From: Micromonospora sp. WMMD1102
GTDB taxonomy: Bacteria; Actinomycetota; Actinomycetes; Mycobacteriales; Micromonosporaceae
DNA length: 64,000 nucleotides
Assembly: GCF_029626265.1 (NCBI RefSeq)
Contig: NZ_JARUBN010000001.1
Coordinates: 6,947,001 to 7,011,000 of the forward strand
Reading direction: 5' to 3'
Shown piece by piece: positions 16,317 to 25,291 of the stretch. Both the position numbers and the translations under genes were made by a program. Numbering within the stretch: the first letter of the stretch is position 1; each line of letters starts with the position of its first letter. The notes under the pieces were generated by a model that was not told where the DNA came from, ran no database searches, and saw only the letters and a list, made by a program, of their open reading frames with translations.

Positions 16317-18779
16317 ATGACCACACTCGCCGATCACCTGCGGGCGCTGCCCGACGAGGCGCTGGCCGCCCTGTTCCGGCTGCGTCCGGATCTCGCCGTG
16401 CCGGTACCGACCGATCTGTCCGCCCTGGCGGTCCGCGCCCAGTCCCGGGTGTCGGTGGCCCGCGCCCTGGACGGGCTCGACGAGTTCACCCTGCGGATCC
16501 TGGACGCGGCCCGGCTCAGCCGTGACGCAGATCATGGCGAGACGTCGACCGAGAAGATCCTCACCCTGGCCGTCGGGACCGACCGCCGGGCGGACCGCAC
16601 CCCGGTCCGGTCGGCCGTCGACCGGCTCCGGGCGCTCTTCCTGCTCCACGGGCCGGAGGAGGCGCTGCTTGTCGTGCCGGGCGTGGACGAGGTCTGCTCG
16701 CCGTACCCGGCGGGACTCGGCCGGCCGGCCGCGGAACTGGACCCGGCGACGGCGGCCCTGGTCGCCGACCCGGCCCGGCTGCGCCGGACGCTGCTGGCCG
16801 CGCCGCCACCGGCCCGGGCGATCCTGGACCGGCTCGCCGCCGGCCCGCCGATCGGTACGCTGCCGGCCGCCGCCCCGGCCGGCACCGGCGCCGCCGCCCC
16901 CGTCTCCTGGCTGGTCGACAACCACCTGCTGGTGCCGGTCACCGAGCCGGGCAGCCCGGCCGGGGCGCCGACCGCCGTCGAACTGCCCCGGGAGATCGGC
17001 CTGCTGCTGCGCCGCGACTCCGGCCCACTCGGGCCGCTCCGGCCCACCCCGCCGGCCGTCGCGGGCGCGGCCCGGGAGCCGAAGGCCGCCGACTCGGCCG
17101 GGGCCGGGCAGGCGATGGAGGCGGTACGGCACACCGAGGCGCTGCTCGAACAACTCGCCGCCGAACCCGCCCCGATACTCCGCTCCGGCGGGCTCGGGGT
17201 GCGCGACCTGCGCCGGCTGGCCCGGGCAACCGGGCTGGACGAGTCGACCGCCGCGCTGCTGCTGGAGGTGGCGTACGGGGCCGGCCTGCTCGGCGAACTG
17301 GACCTGCCCGGCGCCGCCACCAGTCGCAACGGGGCGGACCAGCAGATGTTGCCGGCCGCCGGTTACGAGGGCTGGCGGGACGGCTCGCTGGCCCACCGCT
17401 GGGAGCACCTGGCCCGGGCCTGGCTCGGGATGACCCGCCAGGTGGGGCTGGTCGGCCAGCGCGACGAGCGGGACCGGCCGGTCACGGTGCTCTCGGCCGA
17501 GGCCGAGCGGGCGGGTGCGCCGGCGGTGCGCCGGGCCGTCCTCGACACGCTTGCCGACCTGGAACCGGGTACCGCGCCGAGCGTCGACGAGGTGGTCGAC
17601 CTGCTCGCCTGGCGCTCACCCCGGCGCAGCCTGGGTCGGGAGGCCGGGCAGCGGGAGGTACTCGCCGAGGCGGCCCTGCTCGGGGTGACCGGGCTCGGCG
17701 CGCTCACCACGTACGGCCGGCTGCTGCTGGCCCGGTGGAGTGCCGGGGACGTCCGGCTCGGCGAGTCCGGCGACGACCCGCTCGGCGTGCGGCCGGACGC
17801 GGCCGGGGCAGCCGGTGGTGGTTCCGCCGCGGTCCGGGCACTGGACGCGCTGCTGCCGGCGCCGGTCGACCACTTCCTGGTGCAGGCCGACCTGACAGTT
17901 GTGGTGCCCGGCCCGCCGGAGCCGACCGTCGCCGCCGAGCTGGCCACCGTGGCCGAGCCCGAGTCGGCCGGCGGGGCGAGCGTGCACCGGGTGACCGGGG
18001 CGAGCGTGCGCCGGGCGCTGGACGCCGGCTATGCGGCCGAGGACCTGCACACACTTTTCAAACGCCGGTCCCGGACCCCGGTCCCGCAGGGCCTCACCTA
18101 TCTGATCGACGACGTGGCCCGCAAGCACGGCGGGCTCCGGGTCGGCTCGGCCGGGGCGTACCTGCGCAGTGACGACGAGGCACTGTTGACCGAGGTACTC
18201 GCCGACCGGCGGCTCGCCCCGATGTCGCTGCGCCGGCTCGCGCCGACCGTCCTCACCACCCCGCACCTGGTGGGGCGGCTGCTCGCGGCGCTGCGTGAGG
18301 CCGGGTACGCGCCGGTCTCCGAGGACGCCACCGGGGCGACGGTGCTGACCCGGCCGAAGATACGCTGGGCACCCGCCCGGGGTTCGGTGGCCAACCGCGG
18401 CAGCGACCCGCTGGCCAAGCCGAGGCTCTCCACGCCCCGGCTGCTCGGCATCGTGGAGCAGGTCCGTCGGGGCGACGCCGCGGCGAGGGCGGCCCGCCGG
18501 GCGCCGAGTACGGTCCGGGGTGCCGCTCGGCCGGGTGCCGCCGGACCGGGGCTGCCGGCCGCGCACGCGCACACCCAGGCGCTTGCCGTGCTCCAGCAGG
18601 CGGTCCGGGACAAGGCGCTGGTCTGGGTCGGCTACGTCGACGCGCACGGTGCCACCGCGTCCCGGCTGGTCCGGCCGGTGTCGATCGGCGCCGGCTACCT
18701 GCGGGCCGAGGACGAGCGCACCGAGATGCTGCACACCTTCGCCCTGCACCGGATCACGGCGGCGGTCCTCGACGAGTGA
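16317..18779 (+). CDS. Helicase-associated protein (XPB partner type)
   Basis: An 820-residue protein typical of the actinobacterial helicase-C-associated (Helicase_C_3/XPB-domain) family. The N terminus has repeated alpha-helical segments ([20 protein letters not shown]), the centre is Ala/Pro-rich, and the C-terminal 200 residues hold a WYL-like segment ([20 protein letters not shown]). In many actinobacteria this gene sits just upstream of the XPB helicase, as here with three genes between them on the other strand. It has no Walker motif, so a partner rather than a motor is likely. Function in DNA repair or transcription is inferred from the neighbour. Confidence 0.8.
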   Translation: MTTLADHLRALPDEALAALFRLRPDLAVPVPTDLSALAVRAQSRVSVARALDGLDEFTLRILDAARLSRDADHGETSTEKILTLAVGTDRRADRTPVRSAVDRLRALFLLHGPEEALLVVPGVDEVCSPYPAGLGRPAAELDPATAALVADPARLRRTLLAAPPPARAILDRLAAGPPIGTLPAAAPAGTGAAAPVSWLVDNHLLVPVTEPGSPAGAPTAVELPREIGLLLRRDSGPLGPLRPTPPAVAGAAREPKAADSAGAGQAMEAVRHTEALLEQLAAEPAPILRSGGLGVRDLRRLARATGLDESTAALLLEVAYGAGLLGELDLPGAATSRNGADQQMLPAAGYEGWRDGSLAHRWEHLARAWLGMTRQVGLVGQRDERDRPVTVLSAEAERAGAPAVRRAVLDTLADLEPGTAPSVDEVVDLLAWRSPRRSLGREAGQREVLAEAALLGVTGLGALTTYGRLLLARWSAGDVRLGESGDDPLGVRPDAAGAAGGGSAAVRALDALLPAPVDHFLVQADLTVVVPGPPEPTVAAELATVAEPESAGGASVHRVTGASVRRALDAGYAAEDLHTLFKRRSRTPVPQGLTYLIDDVARKHGGLRVGSAGAYLRSDDEALLTEVLADRRLAPMSLRRLAPTVLTTPHLVGRLLAALREAGYAPVSEDATGATVLTRPKIRWAPARGSVANRGSDPLAKPRLSTPRLLGIVEQVRRGDAAARAARRAPSTVRGAARPGAAGPGLPAAHAHTQALAVLQQAVRDKALVWVGYVDAHGATASRLVRPVSIGAGYLRAEDERTEMLHTFALHRITAAVLDE

Positions 18780-18784
18780 GCTGT

Positions 18785-18837
18785 TAGGAGGGGGCCCTTC
18801 TACAACAGAAAGCGATAAGCGGGGGCCCTTCCTTACA
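18785..18837. terminator. GGGCCC-type intergenic palindrome (copy A)
   Basis: Just after the helicase-associated gene stop, two GGGGGCCCTTC blocks flank a CTACAACAGAAAGCGATAAG centre. The outer arms pair imperfectly, with GTTAGGAG opposite TTCCTTAC. The same unit in reverse orientation occurs at 31024-31089. The position between convergent genes fits a bidirectional transcription terminator or dispersed palindrome. Confidence 0.6.
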
Positions 18838-18839
18838 CC

Positions 18840-19094
18840 TCAGTCGCGGCGGTGCTGGCGGACCGAGCCGACGACCGAGACGATGAGCAGCAGGGTGAAG
18901 GCGGCGCCGAGCCCCTCGCCGAGGGAGTTGACGAAGCCCTGCTGCTGCACCAGCCAGCCGAAGAGCACCCAGCTGGCCAGCAGCACCGCCACGGCGGCGT
19001 ACGCCAGCACGGTGGCCCGGGAGACGGGTGCCGGTGCGGGGGCGGGATCGGACGGGGGGCCTGTCTCGGACCTCACCTCGCCGTCGACCGACAT
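18840..19094 (-). CDS. Small membrane protein (84 aa)
   Basis: GTTCGCAG precedes an ATG at 19092-19094, with GGGAGGT seven bases upstream. After a short acidic, Pro/Ala-rich N terminus, two hydrophobic helices run from about 28-48 and 56-76 (VLAYAAVAVLLASWVLFGWL and GLGAAFTLLLIVSVVGSV). The C-terminal RQHRRD is positively charged and should be cytoplasmic. No named family is recognised. It converges on the helicase-associated gene. Confidence 0.65.
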   Translation of the reverse strand: MSVDGEVRSETGPPSDPAPAPAPVSRATVLAYAAVAVLLASWVLFGWLVQQQGFVNSLGEGLGAAFTLLLIVSVVGSVRQHRRD

Positions 19095-19186
19095 CTGCGA
19101 ACCTCCCGCCGCGCCGCGTCTGCGTCCGATAGTCCAGACTCGCACCTGGCCGGCTGATATGACAGGCTCACCGCCCGAATGTCACG

Positions 19187-20071
19187 TCAGGTCCCCGGAC
19201 GCCGCCCCAGCACGTGCACCCGGGTGCCGACCTTGCCGAGCTGCCACATCCGCCGGGCGTCGGCCGGCAGCAGGTTGACGCAGCCGTGTGACCCGATCCC
19301 CTTGTTGTGCAGGTAGGTGGTGGTCTCGTGGAAGCCGATCCCGCCGACGAAACGCTGCCAGTACGGCAACCACACCTCGTACGGGTCCGACCACTCCCTG
19401 GTGTTCCGGAAGTTGACCTTGTAGGTGCCGGCCGGGGTGGCGTACCCGGACATGCCGGTGCGGGTGACGGTGGGCGCCATCACCACCGTGTCGCCGCGCA
19501 TCGCCCAGACGGTCTGCAGGGTCAGGTCGACGCAGAACGTCGTACCGCTGCCGGTCCTGCACTTCCCGGTGTCGGTGCGGGCCAGCCGGCGGGCGACGTC
19601 GGCGGTGGTCGGCCCGGCCCGGCCCTCGGCGGGGCGGATGTCGTAGCGGCGCTGGAACTTCTTGATCGCGGCGCAGTCGGCGGCGGACTGCCGGCCGTCG
19701 ACGGTGACCCGGCCGAACCCGCCGAGCCGGGCGAGGTAGCCCTCGACCTCGCGCTGCCGCTCCCCCTGTGGGCAGCCGGTCGGCGCCTTCGGCGAACCGC
19801 TCTTGGCCGGCTTCTTCGGCTTCTCCGTCGGCGTGCCGGTGCCGGGTGCCCGCTTGGGCGGGGTGGTACGCGGACTCGGGGTGGCCGATGCTTCCCGGTC
19901 CGGCGCGGGCGGCGCGCTCGCCCCCGTTGCGTCCTCCGCCACCTCGACCGGCGGGAGCCCTCCAGCTGCTCCCGACTGGTCCGACTGCGGATCAAACGCG
20001 CACGCACCGGCGCCGAACAGGACGACCGCCGCTAGAGTGATCAGACCGGTGCCATGACGCGCCAGTACCAT
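19187..20071 (-). CDS. Lipoprotein L,D-transpeptidase (YkuD domain)
   Basis: The 294-residue protein has a signal peptide ending in a lipobox-like AGAC at Cys24, then a Pro/Lys-rich linker (GTPTEKPKKPAKSGSPKAP) and a small peptidoglycan-binding-like repeat near 105-165. The C-terminal YkuD catalytic domain shows His248, His262 and Cys264 in IGSHGCVN, the active-site Cys of 3-3 peptidoglycan cross-linking transpeptidases. The ATG at 20069-20071 has GGAGGGC upstream. Anchored outside the membrane, it would modify cell-wall stem peptides. Confidence is high for the family. Confidence 0.9.
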   Translation of the reverse strand: MVLARHGTGLITLAAVVLFGAGACAFDPQSDQSGAAGGLPPVEVAEDATGASAPPAPDREASATPSPRTTPPKRAPGTGTPTEKPKKPAKSGSPKAPTGCPQGERQREVEGYLARLGGFGRVTVDGRQSAADCAAIKKFQRRYDIRPAEGRAGPTTADVARRLARTDTGKCRTGSGTTFCVDLTLQTVWAMRGDTVVMAPTVTRTGMSGYATPAGTYKVNFRNTREWSDPYEVWLPYWQRFVGGIGFHETTTYLHNKGIGSHGCVNLLPADARRMWQLGKVGTRVHVLGRRPGT

Positions 20072-20214
20072 CTGCCCTCCCCAGAAGCCGTCGACAGCTA
20101 GACGCACGGGAGTACCGCTCTGGTTGCACCAGGTGAAGAATTTTTCCGGGTTGATCCGCGTCGTGCAAGACTTGAGGGTCGGCGCGTGGGACGCCCGACC
20201 CGGAACGGAAGGGC

Positions 20215-21900
20215 GTGAGCGTGAGCGGCGGACCACTCATCGTGCAGTCGGACAAGACCCTGCTGCTGGAGGTCGACCACCCGGACGCGGTCGCCTGCCG
20301 GATGGCGATCGCGCCCTTCGCCGAGCTGGAGCGCTCGCCGGAACACGTGCACACCTACCGGCTGACCCCGCTCGGCCTGTGGAACGCGCGGGCGGCCGGG
20401 CACGACGCCGAGGGCGTGGTCGACGCGCTGCTGCGGTTCTCCCGCTATCCGGTGCCGCACGCGCTGCTCGTCGACGTCGCCGAGACCATGGACCGGTACG
20501 GCCGGCTGCAACTCGTCGCGCATCCGACACACGGCCTGGTGCTGCGCGCGGTGGACCGGATGGTGCTGATCGAGGTCGCCAAGAGCAAGAAGCTGGCCGG
20601 GATGCTCGGCGCGAAGGTCGACGACGACACGATGGTCGTGCACCCGTCCGAGCGGGGTCGGCTCAAGCAGGCGCTGCTCAAACTGGGCTGGCCGGCCGAG
20701 GACCTGGCCGGCTACGTGGACGGCGAGGCGCACCCGATCGAGCTGGCCACCGCCGGTGCCGACGGGAAGCCGGCCTGGGAGCTGCGGTCCTACCAGCGGG
20801 AGGCGGTGCAGACCTTCTGGGCCGGCGGGTCGGGCGTGGTGGTGCTGCCCTGCGGGGCCGGCAAGACCCTGGTCGGGGCCGCCGCGATGGCCGAGGCGAA
20901 GGCGACCACGCTGATCCTGGTCACCAACACCGTCGCCGGCCGGCAGTGGAAGCGGGAGCTGATCGCCCGCACCTCGCTGACCGAGGAGGAGATCGGGGAG
21001 TACTCCGGCGAGCGCAAGGAGATCCGCCCGGTCACCATCGCGACGTACCAGGTGCTGACCGCGCGGCGCGGCGGCGCCTTCACCCACCTTGACCTGTTCG
21101 GCGCCCGGGACTGGGGCCTGGTGATCTACGACGAGGTGCACCTGCTGCCGGCGCCGATCTTCCGGTTCACCGCCGACCTCCAGGCCCGCCGCCGGCTCGG
21201 CCTGACCGCCACGCTGGTCCGGGAGGACGGCCGGGAGGGCGACGTCTTCTCGCTCATCGGCCCGAAGCGGTACGACGCGCCGTGGAAGGACATCGAGGCG
21301 CAGGGCTGGATCGCCCCGGCCGACTGCACCGAGGTGCGTGTCACGCTCACCGACGCCGAGCGGATGACGTACGCGGTCGCGGAGCCGGAGGAGCGCTACC
21401 GGGTGGCGGCGACCGCCCGGACCAAGCTGCCGGTGGTGAAGGCGCTCGTCGACCGGCACGCCGACGACCAGGTGCTGGTGATCGGCGGCTACATCGACCA
21501 GCTGCACGAGCTGGGCGAGACGCTCGACGCGCCGATCGTGCAGGGCTCCACCACCAACAAGGAACGGGAACGCCTCTTCGACGCGTTCCGGGCCGGCGAG
21601 GTCTCCACCCTGGTCATCTCCAAGGTCGGCAACTTCTCCATCGACCTGCCGGAGGCGGCGGTGGCGATCCAGGTCTCCGGCACCTTCGGGTCGCGCCAGG
21701 AGGAGGCGCAGCGGCTCGGCCGGGTGCTCCGACCCAAGGCGGACCGCCGGCAGGCGCACTTCTACACCGTCGTCTCCCGGGACACCATCGACACCGAGTA
21801 CGCCGCACACCGGCAGCGCTTCCTGGCCGAGCAGGGGTACGCGTACACGATCGTGGACGCCGACGACGTACTCGGGCCGCCACTGCCCAGCGTGGACTGA
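20215..21900 (+). CDS. XPB-type DNA repair helicase
   Basis: A 561-residue SF2 helicase of the bacterial XPB/RAD25 group. A 190-residue N-terminal damage-recognition-like domain precedes the ATPase core: motif I is PCGAGKTLV near 211-219, motif II is YDEVH near 305-309, and motif VI ends in QRLGRVLRPKA near 500. Conserved XPB motifs GLTATLVREDGRE and FSIDLPEA are present. The GTG at 20215 or 20221 is the start. The bacterial enzymes unwind DNA in repair-related processes. The helicase-associated protein at 16317 is the likely partner. Confidence 0.93.
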   Translation: MSVSGGPLIVQSDKTLLLEVDHPDAVACRMAIAPFAELERSPEHVHTYRLTPLGLWNARAAGHDAEGVVDALLRFSRYPVPHALLVDVAETMDRYGRLQLVAHPTHGLVLRAVDRMVLIEVAKSKKLAGMLGAKVDDDTMVVHPSERGRLKQALLKLGWPAEDLAGYVDGEAHPIELATAGADGKPAWELRSYQREAVQTFWAGGSGVVVLPCGAGKTLVGAAAMAEAKATTLILVTNTVAGRQWKRELIARTSLTEEEIGEYSGERKEIRPVTIATYQVLTARRGGAFTHLDLFGARDWGLVIYDEVHLLPAPIFRFTADLQARRRLGLTATLVREDGREGDVFSLIGPKRYDAPWKDIEAQGWIAPADCTEVRVTLTDAERMTYAVAEPEERYRVAATARTKLPVVKALVDRHADDQVLVIGGYIDQLHELGETLDAPIVQGSTTNKERERLFDAFRAGEVSTLVISKVGNFSIDLPEAAVAIQVSGTFGSRQEEAQRLGRVLRPKADRRQAHFYTVVSRDTIDTEYAAHRQRFLAEQGYAYTIVDADDVLGPPLPSVD

Positions 21901-21906
21901 GCAGCG

Positions 21907-22081
21907 TCAGGCGCCCTCACGGGTCAGCCGGACGAAGGCCCGCCAGGCCTCCGGTTCGAAGGTGAGCGCCGGCCCCTGCCGGTCCTTGCTGTCCCGGACC
22001 AGCACCCGACCGGGAAGGTTGTCGGCGACCTCCACGCAGGTCCGGTGCCGGTGCTGCGAGTTTAGGTCCGCCAGCGCGCGG
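21907..22081 (-). pseudogene. DUF397 gene remnant (5' end missing)
   Basis: The last 50 codons read CVEVADNLPGRVLVRDSKDR and end with AWRAFVRLTREGA, the unmistakable C-terminal half of a DUF397 protein. The expected N-terminal WRKSS-type motif is replaced by unrelated sequence running into the TetR gene. DUF397 genes normally pair with an XRE regulator; none is adjacent. It is therefore a residual fragment at the left border of an inserted patch. Confidence 0.7.
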
Positions 22082-22696
22082 TCATCGCGTCGAACACGTT
22101 CCGGCCTTCGCTGCGGCGACGGCGGCCGCTGCGGCCTGTTCGGCGACGGTTTCGTCGATCGGTTCATGGGTGACGAGCATCCGGTAATAGAAGGGTGCGC
22201 CGAGAGTTCGGATCACCTCTACCGGGTCGGTGTCGGTGGGTAGATCCCCGCGCTTAATGGCGTGTCGCACGAGCTCGGCTGCCAGGTCGTTGCGGGCCTG
22301 GAAGAAATCGTGCAGCGCCTGCGCGGCTCGCGGGTCGTGTACGCCCGCGGCGATCAGGCCGAGCATTATCGGACGCCAGGCCGGGTGGGTGTAGAAGCGG
22401 TAGATACCCAACGCCAAACCGTGCAGGTCCAGCTCTATCGAACCGGTGTCCGGCAGGGGCACCTCGGCCATGGACAGGTCGTGGAGGAGTTCGGCGAGTA
22501 GGCCAACCGGGTCGCGCCATCGACGGTACACGGTGCTCTTGGCGACTCCGGCGATCTCCGCGACGCGTTCCATGCTCAGGGCGGGGTACCCGTGGGCCTC
22601 CAGTTCGGCGCGGGTGGCGGCCAAGACGGCGGCGCGGACACGTTCGGTGCGCCCGCGGGGTCGCACTGTTCCAGGGGCCGGGCGGTCGTCGGACAA
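22082..22696 (-). CDS. TetR-family transcriptional repressor
   Basis: The 204-residue protein starts at a TTG (22694-22696) six bases after GAGGAG. Its N-terminal helix-turn-helix, ALSMERVAEIAGVAKSTVYR and then RWRDPVGLLAELL, is typical of TetR. The C-terminal ligand domain is Ala-rich and has DPRAAQALHDFFQARNDLAA. Two to three palindromic TTAACG-type sites lie immediately upstream, so it should control its own transcription and the gene divergent from it. That partner is now broken. Confidence 0.88.
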   Translation of the reverse strand: MSDDRPAPGTVRPRGRTERVRAAVLAATRAELEAHGYPALSMERVAEIAGVAKSTVYRRWRDPVGLLAELLHDLSMAEVPLPDTGSIELDLHGLALGIYRFYTHPAWRPIMLGLIAAGVHDPRAAQALHDFFQARNDLAAELVRHAIKRGDLPTDTDPVEVIRTLGAPFYYRMLVTHEPIDETVAEQAAAAAVAAAKAGTCSTR

Positions 22697-22739
22697 GAGC
22701 GGCTCCTCTCTCGGGTGATCGGCGTCCTGTCCAGCTAGC

Positions 22740-22857
22740 TTAACGCAACCACGTTCTCTTTTGCCCACCCCCATCGAGGCGTTAAGAAAACGACGGTTGC
22801 GTTAGCGGTGCTGCGGTGCCACCTTGAACACGCTTAACGCTACTATGGTTTCGTTAA
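22740..22857. promoter_or_regulatory. Candidate TetR operators
   Basis: Three related palindromic sites occur in the divergent region. TTAACGCAACCACGTT is at 22740-22755, AACGACGGTTGCGTTA at 22789-22804 and TTAACG with CGTTAA as arms at 22834-22857, the last with perfect six-base arms and a 12-base spacer. The first two share TAACGCAACC in opposite orientation. A TetR dimer is the obvious candidate ligand. Confidence 0.5.
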
Positions 22858-22992
22858 CATCGCCGTGCAGGCACATACGTCACGGCAGGCCGCTGCCGCA
22901 AGACCGACGTTGCGAGCCCAGCTCACCGGGGCCATCAGGGCCACGCGGGTCAGGTCTCGCAGATCGGAACACTGGACGCAGGGAGATACACG

Positions 22993-23277
22993 ATGGACAC
23001 AGGCAACAGGGGCTTCTCCGAGTCAGGGCTGCGCAGACTGCGCGACGTGCTGGCCCGGCACGTCGAGTCCAGGAGGATTCCCGGGCTCGTCGCCCTGGTC
23101 AGCCGGGGCGGTCAGACGCACGTCGAGGCGCTCGGGAAGCTGCCCGACCGCCGCGTCCGCACGAAGACCCGCATGATCAAACGCTCGAACTCCAAATACC
23201 AAGCCCGCGGACCGAACGTCGACCGCCGCACCTACAAAGCGACCACCAGCATCGACGTCATCACCAACGACCCTTGA
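22993..23277 (+). pseudogene. Truncated serine hydrolase fused to a transposase-like tail
   Basis: The first 49 codons, GFSESGLRRLRDVLARHVES and PGLVALVSRGGQ, match the start of class-C beta-lactamase/DD-peptidase-like hydrolases that often sit next to a TetR gene. The remaining 45 codons, RMIKRSNSKYQARGPNVDRR and TYKATTSIDVITND, resemble the C terminus of IS4-like transposases. The nucleophile-containing S-x-x-K motif is not present. It appears to be a hydrolase cut by an insertion whose tail remains. The transposase assignment is moderate. Confidence 0.6.
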
Positions 23278-23320
23278 CCAACCAGCCACCGCCCTAACTG
23301 AACGGCGTTGGGACTAGAAG

Positions 23321-23887
23321 TCAAATCTGGTTGAGATCGACCTCGACAGAGAAGGGCACGGTCAACTTCACGACGCCGGTGAAGATTTCGCCATCGCGGT
23401 AGCGTCCGGTCGCCGGGTCGAGAACGTACGTGTAGACGAGAGGCGCCCCGGTCAGGGCCTGTTCGACACGCCAATAGAACTGGATGCCAACCCTCGCGTA
23501 CTGATCAGCCTTGACGATCCGATCGGTCGTCTCCGAGCCAGGAGAGACCACCTCGACCACGAGGAGCACGTGCTCGGGCCGGGTCGGAGTGACGTCGATG
23601 GTGTCCGCCCGGTAGACCGTGACGTCAGGACGACGGTTGTTCAGCGGCACGTCCTGGAGCCGGACATCGAAGTCGGTGTCGGCGTTCCAATCAGGCCCCG
23701 CAGCGGCGTCCAAGGCGTTCGCCAGAAGCCTGGCCAGGCGGTTATGCCGCTTGGAGGCGCTCGGACTCACGAGGACCATCCCATCCACGATCTCGATGCC
23801 CACACACTGCTCTTCTGTCCACGTCGCGTATTGCTCGGCCGTGACCTGCTCATGCATCCAGGCCGGCGCGACCATCTCGACAGTCAT
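23321..23887 (-). CDS. Uma2-family (DUF820) PD-(D/E)XK nuclease-like protein
   Basis: The protein is 188 residues from the ATG at 23885-23887, which follows AGGAGGTG by five bases. The core is the Uma2 fold: VEIVDGMVLVSPSASKRHNR near 32-52, RPDVTVYR near 88-95 supplying an aspartate, and VLLVVEVVSPGSETTDR, with the E-x-V-S-P-G motif of the superfamily, near 107-123. Uma2 proteins are widespread uncharacterised endonuclease-fold proteins, often multi-copy in actinobacteria and cyanobacteria. It stands alone between intergenic gaps, so no partner can be inferred. Confidence 0.85.
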   Translation of the reverse strand: MTVEMVAPAWMHEQVTAEQYATWTEEQCVGIEIVDGMVLVSPSASKRHNRLARLLANALDAAAGPDWNADTDFDVRLQDVPLNNRRPDVTVYRADTIDVTPTRPEHVLLVVEVVSPGSETTDRIVKADQYARVGIQFYWRVEQALTGAPLVYTYVLDPATGRYRDGEIFTGVVKLTVPFSVEVDLNQI

Positions 23888-24065
23888 ACACACCTCCTGA
23901 ATCGTGGCCGGCTGCCAACCTCAAGGTACCGTGGCTCTGGCGACAAGCAGACCTCTCGACACTTTTATGCCGATTTGTCCCCGATTCAACCTCCGACTCA
24001 GCGCCCTCAATCATCGGCAATCTGAACCAGGGCAATCTGGACTGGATGCAGTCGGCCGCCACATT

Positions 24066-24725
24066 TCAGGGCAGGAGCAGTCGTTCAAGGCGCTCGACAG
24101 CACGCAGTGCCTCGCCCCGGTGCTTGGCCTGTTTCAGCCAGCCGGGCAGTCGGGACACCACCGAGGCGTTCGCCGTGCCGTGCCGTTCTCGAAGCCCGGC
24201 CCGCAGGAACTCCTTGAGGTAATCGAGGTGATGCGTGTTGAAGGCCCACAATGTGTGACCGGCGCAAGGGGTCTGCAGCCACAACGGCAGACCGAAGCAG
24301 TTGTCCACCAGAGCTGCGGGCACCATGACCGGACGCAACTCGTAGATCGCGTTGGTCGTGGCACCGCAGCCGTCGCAGTGCAGGGTGACGAATCGATGCT
24401 TCGGCGCCGTTTTCACCTGGCGATCCACGTACATCCGGCGCCCGCAGTGACCGCACCGCTGCCGCATGCTGATGACTGCCGGACCAGCCCAGCTGTCGGG
24501 GAGGTGGCGTCGACAGTGGCCACATTCACAGCCGGCGGGCCTGTGTTGTCGGCGCGAGAACCCACAGGTCACGCAGGCGACTGCCGCCGGCCGCCAGGTC
24601 CGCCCGGCGCCGTCCCATTCCCGCGAGACCCTCGCCGCCGCGCGGCACTGCGGGCATTGAACGACGAACTCACCGGAAAAGCGGGCCAGCCGCCGCCCAT
24701 CGTCAACGAAGCGCCCCTTCATCAC
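24066..24725 (-). CDS. Zinc-ribbon protein (219 aa)
   Basis: Four or five Cys-x2-Cys knuckles occur in the N-terminal two thirds: CPQCRA near 24, CVTCGF near 51, CGHCRRH near 68, CGHCGRR near 91 and CDGCGAT near 117. The C-terminal region is helical and has LWLQTPCAGHTLWAFNTHHLDYL. The sequence fits an actinobacterial TFIIB-zinc-ribbon-like hypothetical family of unknown function. ATG 24725 and 24722 are both plausible starts. It lies between the Uma2 gene and the IS element. Confidence 0.65.
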   Translation of the reverse strand: MMKGRFVDDGRRLARFSGEFVVQCPQCRAAARVSREWDGAGRTWRPAAVACVTCGFSRRQHRPAGCECGHCRRHLPDSWAGPAVISMRQRCGHCGRRMYVDRQVKTAPKHRFVTLHCDGCGATTNAIYELRPVMVPAALVDNCFGLPLWLQTPCAGHTLWAFNTHHLDYLKEFLRAGLRERHGTANASVVSRLPGWLKQAKHRGEALRAVERLERLLLP

Positions 24726-25291
24726 CGGCCGAGTGTAGGCGGCAGGATCGGGTACGACCTCGAGATTTTCACCTCAAGGGTTCGTATCCGTCCGAACAGT
24801 GAAGGGTTGCGTTGTCAGCGTCTGCAACGCCCGGCAGGCCCCGGCACTGGTTGGCGGCGACCCGCCGACCGGCCGATACTCGACAGGTGATCTATGCGGC
24901 GGCGGGCGACTCAGCACGAGAGTGCGACGACGCCGAACCCGTCGACCTTGACTGGGAGCGAGGCAGCAAGGTTGACCTGAGGGTCATCAAGCAGGCTGCC
25001 GTGCGGGAGGGGCGTCCGGAGTCGGAGTACTTACGGAACGGCTGTTCCTGCGATCGGCCCCGGCCCAGATACCGGCGTGGCTGCCCGTTGCTCCGCGCGG
25101 TCCACACCGGTATCTGCCGGACATTCCGAAGAGGGTTTCAGCAGGTGTATCCGATGTATACGGCGTACCGGATGACCCACGTCGAAAGGTGACCCAGGTG
25201 GGTTTCCCCTGGCCCCACACACGGATAGTAGTCCGTGCCCCAGAAATCCGTCGCCCGGAGAACCACGCGAGTGTTGCCGCAGTGATTGTAA
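24726..25291. other. Intergenic stretch without recognisable gene
   Basis: This 566-bp gap lies between the zinc-ribbon gene and the IS element. Open frames occur on both strands (for example 24812-25192), but their predicted proteins show no domain, no ribosome site and no likeness to known proteins. Base composition is slightly less GC-rich than the flanks. I read it as accessory spacer, perhaps containing decayed remnants. Confidence 0.5.

Noticed and set aside
24812..25192. Open frame between the zinc-ribbon gene and the IS element
   Set aside because: No ribosome site, no recognisable domain, mixed codon use; probably chance.
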